In this document: one piece after another, positions 56,901 to 64,000 of the stretch
How positions within the stretch are numbered: the stretch's first letter is position 1
How the letters are laid out: each line of letters starts with the position of its first letter
NCBI GenBank assembly: GCA_014155875.1
Contig: JACEFZ010022409.1
Coordinates: 410,001-474,000 of the forward strand
DNA length: 64,000 nt
Direction of reading: 5' to 3'
Origin: Cepaea nemoralis
Taxonomy: Eukaryota; Mollusca; Gastropoda; Stylommatophora; Helicidae
Made by a program: the position numbers and the translations under genes
The notes under the pieces: generated by a model
Told to the model about the DNA's origin: nothing
What the model saw: only the letters and a program-made list of their open reading frames with translations
Databases searched by the model: none

Positions 56901-57612
56901 TACCTAACCACTTCACCACGAATCCTCCATCAGTATTAGTGACAACAACAGCAGCAGCAGTTGCAGTAGACGTGGTTGTAACAGCAGGTGGCGAATCTGA
57001 AGAAACAAGAAGAACAGAAGTAGAATGTAGTCCTAAAGTAATACATTCTCTCACTTCTAACAAACAACAAACAGGTCTGTCGGATATAATGCTCATAGGG
57101 AGGAACAACCTCTCGCTAACAACTCACTTCATTGAACTAAACACGGTTCCTGCAGAGATCGCCACAGGGAATGACCAATATATTCTAATTAAAATTCTCC
57201 CCGTCGCCTTCCATATTCATGTCAGGCAATATTGTAATGATGTCGTTTTCCCATTCATCACGATGCCATAGTGTTTTCGACTCGTTCAACCCTCGGAAAA
57301 GACAGAAAGTAAACCGGTTAAACACACGGGAATGGAAAGAAAGTATTCCCTCACATCCCCCTCAGAAATAGTTTCTGTTCCCGTTGGCACATTTTATTTC
57401 GGAAATTAATGACATCGTGTCCGTCCGTCCTTCCGTCGCCTCTCTCCAACTCCTCCTTCCGATCTTCCGTCCATCTGCCTGTCTGCCTACGTTCCTTGAT
57501 ATCTGTCTTGTCTGCCTGAGTATCAGATTATCCGTCTGTCTGCCAACCTGCCTACCAGACTGTCTGACTGTTCACAAGTATGCCTGTGTGTCTGTCCGTG
57601 GGTTATCCTGTT
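56901..57612. other. no gene assigned
   Basis: One frame (56825-57271) is open through TTNPPSVLVTTTAAA and further, but it crosses the SINE-3 tail and no similarity is recognised. The frame is probably fortuitous. Confidence 0.35.
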
Positions 57613-57617
57613 CATTC

Positions 57618-57619
<2 letters not shown>

Positions 57620-57684
<65 letters not shown>
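57620..57684. repeat. (CT)n microsatellite
   Basis: About 30 CT units, 22 bp upstream of the left LTR. Confidence 0.95.
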
Positions 57685-57685
<1 letters not shown>

Positions 57686-57706
57686 TCCCCTCCCTTTCTG
57701 ACTGGC

Positions 57707-59286
57707 TGTCCTATGTTAAAATCCCGAGAGAAGACTGGACTCAACAAGCACATCTTTAAACTTATTATCTGTTGGGATTATTGACTGACTTTGGTCTACA
57801 CTCCTCTCTTCTGTCTTCCCTTCCATATATCTATTTCTTTCTCTCTCTCTATTATTCCCTCAGCACATACTCCGACAACAGTTCCTTTCAACGATAAGAT
57901 AAAAGATTTATTAATAAAAACTATGTCTGGTGTATGTATGGATATTGTCTATGTAGTTTGTATGTTCTTCTAGTGTGGCTGCCAGATAAGATGTTGATAG
58001 ATAGTCTCCGTGGTTTCTCTCGTCTCTTCTCTCAGCTAGAGTACAGGACATGACATAGATACAGAACGGTCTCACCCTGACAGCTCCGTCTGCTTGAGTC
58101 GGTAGATATATCCGTTTTTTGTAATGAAAAATGTTCACCACTGTATGAATGTATTTAACCCGATCACCATATGCTGTCAGCGTAAACTGAATGGTTGTTA
58201 TTATCTTATAGCGTTCTTAATTCCATCCTGGAAAACACATCGAGTTTCTATTGTTCTCTATTTTTGTCCTGTAAAAGTTCTACACTTAATTGATATAGGC
58301 ACTTTGTATGCACCTTGCAACTCTACGATACTGAGTAATTTGAGTCTTTTTTCTTTAGTTTGGATGATCTCTATTTTCCATTCTCTGTCCTCCTGACTTA
58401 TTAAGATGCCACTTCTTTTCCTTCCTTTCTTATGCACAAGTGTCGTGCTTTATTACTTTAAAGTGCTTTCTTGTGGATTATCAACACTGGGTGATCTTGA
58501 CCACAGCCATCTGTGTAATCTCTTAGTTGATAAGTCCCGCACTGGTATGGAAACCTGTGTGATATACATTTAATAATGAGATCTGTGTCTGCTTCCTCTT
58601 CCCTCCTATGTGAGTGTCTTTTCCTCCAGCCGAAATGAAAAGGCTTCCGAAAAAACCCACTCTGACATAGGATAGAAGATTCACCTAATCGTCTATACTA
58701 TTCCTACTAATAGAAAGTAATGTTAAATGCACTTCACGCACATCTATATTCATATCCTAAACTATATCTAATATCTTTATACCTTATTTAGGCATCTATG
58801 TTCCTGGAATCGAAATAACACTTAGCGAATAACACACTATTATCCCCTCTTTCCATCATTAGGGACGTGTATTTCTATTCCCACTCAAGAACATATCTCC
58901 TTCAGGTCAGTTTGGAACACACACTAACTTTACACAAAGAATTGACCCTCTTTATATCGGTCATTTCTGCCGCATAGTCCTTGACATTGCTGGACACCTC
59001 ACATCCAGACTGCATTATCATTGATTAGTGGAAAATTACCGCTCTGAACCGTTTCCATTCTTCATACATTCAGACCGCAATATGCTATCCAATAATGCTG
59101 TCTGCCTTTGTTGCAAACCCATTTTTCCACGCGACAGGTTACCTGTACTGTTGGCCTCCTTCTGGGGCTTGACCTAGAAACTCATGCGCCTGGTCACTCC
59201 TTTGTTGGTTAACCCTTTTCCTACCTGGTTAGTCGGGTATACAGTCGTCCATCTGGGAATCGTTAACTCTTCAGTATTTCACTACA
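57707..59286 (-). mobile_element. LTR of Ty3/gypsy-class element, 3' LTR (1580 bp)
   Basis: Bounded by TG...CA (TGTCCTATGTTAAAATCCCG at the left; TCAGTATTTCACTACA at the right). The right limit is set by the polypurine tract next to it. Bases 57707-58816 match 62890-64000 with only a one-base difference in an A run (six A near 58650, seven near 63834). A minus-strand AATAAA at 57907-57912, about 200 bp from the end, could serve as poly(A) signal. The target duplication cannot be tested because the other outer edge lies beyond the window. Confidence 0.9.
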
Positions 59287-59299
59287 GAGGCCCCCTCTT
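59287..59299 (-). promoter_or_regulatory. polypurine tract
   Basis: The minus strand reads AAGAGGGGGCCTC directly before TGTAGTGAAATAC, the start of the 3' LTR. This is the expected plus-strand primer site for LTR element reverse transcription. Confidence 0.8.
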
Positions 59300-59359
59300 A
59301 AGAGATTAGACCGCGTCGAATCTTTCTCACTGTAGGTTTGATTCCCATGATCCACAACC

Positions 59360-59482
59360 CTAGTCTTCTTCCTCCGGAGCTGGATGTCTGGATATCAAAT
59401 CCGCTCCTACATTCTCCTTACCAAGGATGTATTCCATTGTGAAGTCCAGTTGCAGCAACAACGTCCATCACATCCACCGTGC
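59360..59482 (-). pseudogene. RNase H C-terminal tail of the LTR element
   Basis: The minus strand reads RWM-stop-WTLLLQLDFTMEYIL then GKENVGADLISRHPAP and stop (59360-59362). The pattern 'RW...LQ.. DF...Y..GK.NV.AD.LSR' is the hallmark end of Ty3/gypsy RNase H. It sits 60 bp from the polypurine tract, downstream of the integrase remnant, so RT-RNase H was the last part of pol. Everything before it in RT-RNase H is deleted. Confidence 0.82.
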
Positions 59483-59607
59483 GTTGAGCTTCTGCTAAGT
59501 CGCTATTAACATCACGTGTTGATGATATGATTGGATCCTCACATTGCTCATCTCATTATCCAGTAGGCGCTCTAATTGACACCCTACTATACTACTAACG
59601 ACTGAAA

Positions 59608-62370
59608 CTAGTGTTGGCTCCTCGCTCCTGTACGTTCAGTCGACCTACTTTCGACTTGCGTCAGCGACGGCTCACAATACAGACGGATTGTCCCATCCTG
59701 ATTGTAACACTGCTTCCATGTCCTCTTGGTTTCCCCCGGTTTTTCCTCTGGGGATGTTCCGCCTCGTCCTCGTCGGACCGAGTCGTCTTTCCCAAACCTC
59801 CTGGGCTTTTGCTTCCAGGACCATCTTGGGCGATGTTGTATCTGGTCAGCCAATCTTTGGTTGGAGTCCTGGGTAATTCTCGCTTTTCCCGACGTTACCC
59901 ACCCCTTCTGAACTTGGTTACCGATGAAACTTTCACTCTTGTCCTTTCCCTGACTTGTGATTTCCCTCCTCCTGTCGTTGGGTAAATCTGACCTATCACG
60001 TACTGTCCCATAGGCCCTCCTATGTTGTACTGGCGATCTCTGGTCTTCGTCTGGACTGGTAACCTTTGTCCTAATGGCTGCCATCACCATAAAGTGCGAA
60101 GCTTTGCTCCCGGATCTCTCCTCATATTTCCTAATGAGATGTCTAGGGAGATTTTTCTTCTCTTCCCCGATCCGTATTTTGTAGATGTTCTTGGACACCA
60201 CCTTTTCCACAGGATAAGGTCCTTTCCATCCTACTTGGAGTATATTGGTCTCTGCTGGACTCCACACTTCCACTTTGTCTTCCACTTTAAGAGCTAGTTT
60301 CCTCTTAATTCGCTTGTTGGGTGGTGCTCTCTGGCACTCCGAACAAGACTTCACCCACCGGTGTACATCTCCGGTCATTCCTGGCCAGCAATAATGGCCG
60401 GATATTTTCTGCAAGGTCTCTCTGACACCCATATGTCGATTCTCGCCTATGATGTGTCCACTCTGAAGAATATGAGGACGGTGGGTCTCTGGAACCACCC
60501 ACTGCTCATGCAGGTTATCTCCCCTCCCAGCTCTCCGATAGAGTAGTTGATTCTTCAGAAAGTACTGTCCCCGTTCTGGTGGCTCAGCACTTCTTTGCAG
60601 CTTCCTGTAGCAAGGATGCAACGTAGTATCCTTCCTCTGGGCAGTATGCAATTCTCCTATCCCTGAGTTGTCGCATATTGTCTCTGCCTCTTTTTCCTTC
60701 CCTTGAGATCCACTGACTACTGTTCCCTGTTGGGCTGGCTGTTTGGGCATCCCCAAAAAGACATATTTCGTGCCAATGATCATTGGAAATAAGGAGTCAG
60801 ATAATACAGCAGCTGGAATAATGCCCGTGACGTACCTGGATTTAATCTCCACCTTGGCGATTGGCAGCGTCATGGTAACAGCACTCCTCATTGCCGGCTG
60901 TATCTCTATGGTCTCCCCTGTAAATTGGTCTGGGCTTACCAAGCTGGCGTCCACCACCGCTTCCCCATCCAAACCGGTATCGTAGAGACAAGCAACCTGC
61001 TGGCCATTGACTTCAATAAGTTCAACCACAGGTGGTCTCTCTTGGTCCTGAGTGTCTTTCATCTCCTTGACCGTTTCCTTGCCTTCCTCTTTTGATTCCT
61101 CGAGGTTGGTTATGCAATTGGCGTGTTTGGCCTTGCATCTGCAGTCCACAGTATTATGTGTTGTCGACTGGCAGTGAGTGCACCCTGTTCCCTTCCTAGG
61201 TTTCCGTGTGTCCTTTTTGTTCCTTTCTCCTTCGCCGACCTCAGCCTTGTCTGTGATCACCGATGTAGGAATCACTTTGCATGCTGCGAAGTAAGAACTT
61301 TTAGGTTTCGATCTGCAGTCTTTTGTGTTGTGGGAGGCCGCCTTACAAAATGAACACCACTTTTCAGACCACTGTCGTTTCGCTTGAGAATTCGAGGTGC
61401 TCTGGTTTCCTACCTTCACCTTCTCTGAACTCTCCTCTGTGTGCTTTATATAAGGTTCCCCTTTTTCTCCTTCCCAGTTTTTATGTTTCTTTTTCTCTGG
61501 TTTCTCCTGACCTTTGGTTTGTGTACTTAGTTCCTCAGTTTCACCATGTACTTCCACGAATCGTTCCGCCAGCTTATTCACCACATCAATCCGTTCCGCC
61601 CCTTGTTCTCCCAAGAAGGTTCTGAGAGGTTTCGACATTTGCTTTCGCATTTGGTCTACCACCATCATCTCTTCGAGACTCTCATAATCCCTCGTGAATT
61701 CTGCCAAGTCCATCCATTTCTGGAGATAGGATTTCAGCCTCAGACTGTAGGCGGCGAATAGTTCTCCCGGCTCTCGTCTAGACGATCTAAACTTCTTCCT
61801 ATACGTTTGTGCGGTTATGTCAAAATGTTTCATCAAAGCTGCTTTTAATTCCTCGTAATTATTTTCCTGTCCTGGTGGTAAGCGTGTGTACACTTCAAAT
61901 CCCGAACCGATTAAACCCTGGGATAGTTTAAGAGCCCATCTGCTCCGATCCAGCCCCATAGCGACTGACATTGCTTCGAAACGAGATGCGTACTGGTCAA
62001 AGCGTTCCTTAGACTGATCGTAGACAGCTAAGGGAAACTTCATGGCATGGTAACCATGTCCACTCATATGGGTTGCACCAGGTGAAGAAGAATTTCCTTC
62101 CACTCCATCTATTTCTCCCTTAGTTTGTGTCTTGAGCTCCAGTTCTCGCATGCGGTATTCATGTTCTCTGATCTTCGTGGCTTCCTCTGCTTCCAACTGG
62201 GCCTTACGCTCCTCCCTTTCTGCTTCCAACTGGGTCTTTCGCTCTTCTCGTTCCGCTTGACGAATCTCTCGCTCTCTTTCTTGTATGTAATCAGTTAAGT
62301 CTGAACCAGCCAACCCAATTTCCTCTCCGTTTGCCCTAAGTTCTGCTGTAGTTAGTTTGGGAGTGGCCAT
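59608..62370 (-). CDS. Gag-protease-integrase remnant polyprotein (920 aa)
   Basis: An uninterrupted frame from ATG at 62370. Residues about 28-80 form an E/R-rich coiled coil. Residues 105-275 resemble a gypsy capsid (RFDQYASRFEAM, MKHFDITAQTYRKKFRSS, LAERFVEVHG). Two CX2CX4HX4C zinc knuckles lie at 339-352 and 397-410. A retropepsin-like domain follows (CLYDTGLDG, DTG at 464-466; PMIIGTKYVF). The integrase HHCC zinc domain has H639, H646, C676 and C679 (CWPGMTGDV, SCSECQRA). Within about 10 residues of C679 the sequence passes to the C-terminal GPY/F-type module (LKVEDKVEVWSP, WKGPYPVEKV, PRHLIRKYEE). The DDE catalytic core is therefore missing in frame. Residues 760-920 are basic and unassigned. 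It could supply Gag and protease but not integration or reverse transcription. Confidence 0.9.
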   Translation of the reverse strand: MATPKLTTAELRANGEEIGLAGSDLTDYIQEREREIRQAEREERKTQLEAEREERKAQLEAEEATKIREHEYRMRELELKTQTKGEIDGVEGNSSSPGATHMSGHGYHAMKFPLAVYDQSKERFDQYASRFEAMSVAMGLDRSRWALKLSQGLIGSGFEVYTRLPPGQENNYEELKAALMKHFDITAQTYRKKFRSSRREPGELFAAYSLRLKSYLQKWMDLAEFTRDYESLEEMMVVDQMRKQMSKPLRTFLGEQGAERIDVVNKLAERFVEVHGETEELSTQTKGQEKPEKKKHKNWEGEKGEPYIKHTEESSEKVKVGNQSTSNSQAKRQWSEKWCSFCKAASHNTKDCRSKPKSSYFAACKVIPTSVITDKAEVGEGERNKKDTRKPRKGTGCTHCQSTTHNTVDCRCKAKHANCITNLEESKEEGKETVKEMKDTQDQERPPVVELIEVNGQQVACLYDTGLDGEAVVDASLVSPDQFTGETIEIQPAMRSAVTMTLPIAKVEIKSRYVTGIIPAAVLSDSLFPMIIGTKYVFLGMPKQPAQQGTVVSGSQGKEKEAETICDNSGIGELHTAQRKDTTLHPCYRKLQRSAEPPERGQYFLKNQLLYRRAGRGDNLHEQWVVPETHRPHILQSGHIIGENRHMGVRETLQKISGHYCWPGMTGDVHRWVKSCSECQRAPPNKRIKRKLALKVEDKVEVWSPAETNILQVGWKGPYPVEKVVSKNIYKIRIGEEKKNLPRHLIRKYEERSGSKASHFMVMAAIRTKVTSPDEDQRSPVQHRRAYGTVRDRSDLPNDRRREITSQGKDKSESFIGNQVQKGWVTSGKARITQDSNQRLADQIQHRPRWSWKQKPRRFGKDDSVRRGRGGTSPEEKPGETKRTWKQCYNQDGTIRLYCEPSLTQVESRSTERTGARSQH

Positions 62371-62867
62371 AGTTAAAGCAGGTAAGTCAGCACGTTGAGT
62401 AAAGACACCTCAAAGCAGTAAAGAATACTCACTATAAACCGATAATCTACCTAGAACCTATATCATTTATCTATATCTATTACTTATTATAAATCTCCAA
62501 CACCACACAGTACATCACAACCACTCTCTCATCCACAAGAGGAGATATAGGATAAAGACTTATGTAGACGTGTGACCGTGTGACTAGGTATGTAATGTCT
62601 CTTACCACCTATCCACAATCACTCTGTCTGGAACTTTCTCACTGTAAAGTCACCAGCATTAATGAAATGTTTCTACCATAAATGTAATGGCACCATATAT
62701 CCAATGGACGTCCTTCCATTAAAAGTCATCAATGTATACTTCTATTTATTCCAATCAGTATGTCCCAACATGTAGGTACTCCGCTATGCCTGTGCCAATA
62801 TGCAAGTACCCCTTTATTCATATGCCATGTTATGCATTCAGGTCATATGAGTATAATGTATGTACGT

Positions 62868-62885
62868 ATCCCGCTCGCTCCACCA
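62868..62885 (-). promoter_or_regulatory. putative tRNA primer binding site
   Basis: Four bases inside the 5' LTR end the minus strand reads TGGTGGAGCGAGCGGGAT, beginning with the TGG complementary to a tRNA CCA end. The first bases resemble a tRNA-Ala 3' end, but the primer tRNA cannot be named with certainty. Confidence 0.65.
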
Positions 62886-62889
62886 ATTA

Positions 62890-64000
62890 TGTCCTATGTT
62901 AAAATCCCGAGAGAAGACTGGACTCAACAAGCACATCTTTAAACTTATTATCTGTTGGGATTATTGACTGACTTTGGTCTACACTCCTCTCTTCTGTCTT
63001 CCCTTCCATATATCTATTTCTTTCTCTCTCTCTATTATTCCCTCAGCACATACTCCGACAACAGTTCCTTTCAACGATAAGATAAAAGATTTATTAATAA
63101 AAACTATGTCTGGTGTATGTATGGATATTGTCTATGTAGTTTGTATGTTCTTCTAGTGTGGCTGCCAGATAAGATGTTGATAGATAGTCTCCGTGGTTTC
63201 TCTCGTCTCTTCTCTCAGCTAGAGTACAGGACATGACATAGATACAGAACGGTCTCACCCTGACAGCTCCGTCTGCTTGAGTCGGTAGATATATCCGTTT
63301 TTTGTAATGAAAAATGTTCACCACTGTATGAATGTATTTAACCCGATCACCATATGCTGTCAGCGTAAACTGAATGGTTGTTATTATCTTATAGCGTTCT
63401 TAATTCCATCCTGGAAAACACATCGAGTTTCTATTGTTCTCTATTTTTGTCCTGTAAAAGTTCTACACTTAATTGATATAGGCACTTTGTATGCACCTTG
63501 CAACTCTACGATACTGAGTAATTTGAGTCTTTTTTCTTTAGTTTGGATGATCTCTATTTTCCATTCTCTGTCCTCCTGACTTATTAAGATGCCACTTCTT
63601 TTCCTTCCTTTCTTATGCACAAGTGTCGTGCTTTATTACTTTAAAGTGCTTTCTTGTGGATTATCAACACTGGGTGATCTTGACCACAGCCATCTGTGTA
63701 ATCTCTTAGTTGATAAGTCCCGCACTGGTATGGAAACCTGTGTGATATACATTTAATAATGAGATCTGTGTCTGCTTCCTCTTCCCTCCTATGTGAGTGT
63801 CTTTTCCTCCAGCCGAAATGAAAAGGCTTCCGAAAAAAACCCACTCTGACATAGGATAGAAGATTCACCTAATCGTCTATACTATTCCTACTAATAGAAA
63901 GTAATGTTAAATGCACTTCACGCACATCTATATTCATATCCTAAACTATATCTAATATCTTTATACCTTATTTAGGCATCTATGTTCCTGGAATCGAAAT
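62890..64000 (-). mobile_element. LTR, 5' LTR (truncated by the window end)
   Basis: 1111 bp identical to the left LTR apart from one A in a homopolymer. About 470 bp should continue beyond 64000. Short open frames shared by both LTRs are simply duplicates. Confidence 0.9.

Larger units (their letters stand above)
59287..62889 (-). mobile_element. internal region of the LTR retrotransposon
   Basis: 3.6 kb between the LTRs. On the minus strand: primer site (62868-62885), 5' leader of about 520 bp, Gag-protease-integrase remnant ORF (62370-59608), about 125 bp of unassigned sequence, RNase H tail, polypurine tract. An autonomous element of this class would need roughly 2.5 kb more for the integrase core and RT-RNase H. 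Confidence 0.88.

Noticed and set aside
56825..57271. 148-aa protein
   Set aside because: Starts inside the SINE-3 tail and crosses a (CTT)n run; no similarity recognised.
57911..58141. LTR-encoded 76-aa protein (also at 63094-63324)
   Set aside because: Identical in both LTRs only because LTRs are duplicates; no recognised domain and on average expected by chance.

Overview
The window reads as a repeat-dense intergenic stretch of an animal nuclear genome. There is no operon structure, no recognisable host gene and no rRNA or functional tRNA gene. Instead there are eukaryote-type transposons: non-LTR retrotransposons (LINEs) of at least six families, tRNA-derived SINEs, mariner and hAT DNA transposons, one Ty3/gypsy-class LTR element, long minisatellite arrays and microsatellites. 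The mix, and above all an LTR element whose integrase lies upstream of its RT/RNase H, suggests a marine invertebrate, with a gastropod mollusc my best guess. That placement is inference from memory. Family labels used here (LINE-A to F, SINE-1 to 8) are local names.

Layout. 0-4.2 kb: a mariner deletion derivative split by a near full-length LINE-A, which itself carries a SINE-2, with target-site duplications (TSDs) at both levels. 5.4-6.9 kb: the tails of four LINE families side by side. 8.7-15.3 kb: mostly minisatellites (28, 9, 23 and 48 bp units) and purine tracts. 15.4-19.7 kb: LINE-A pieces, a second mariner derivative, and LINE-B with a nearly readable reverse transcriptase. 20-21.9 kb: LINE-D, SINE-1 and a mariner tail. 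22.4-24.4 kb: (GAA)n and mixed microsatellites. 24.4-27.4 kb: a hAT element with terminal inverted repeats and an exact 8-bp TSD, interrupted by LINE-A. 27.7-28.7 kb: 23-bp array. 29.1-30.1 kb: nested SINEs. 31-40 kb: LINE-D, A and F pieces, SINEs and arrays of 17, 31, 48 and 17 bp. 40.7-45.9 kb: a 67-copy 42-bp satellite inside an older array of about 68 bp, with LINE-C inserted. 46-52 kb: SINE-rich. 52.4-55.5 kb: 44-bp satellite. 55.8-57.7 kb: LINE-F, SINE-3 and microsatellites. 57.7-64 kb: the LTR retrotransposon, whose right LTR runs off the window.

How it works together. The only long non-repetitive open frame is the 920-codon Gag-protease-integrase-remnant polyprotein of the LTR element (59608-62370, minus strand). 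Its integrase catalytic core is missing in frame and its RT/RNase H is reduced to a tail beside the polypurine tract, yet the LTRs differ by one base over about 1.1 kb compared. This fits recent mobilisation in trans. The other coding material is broken transposon sequence. Tandem arrays fill roughly a quarter of the window. All coordinates and TSDs were read by eye, so element edges without a TSD are good to about 10-30 bp.
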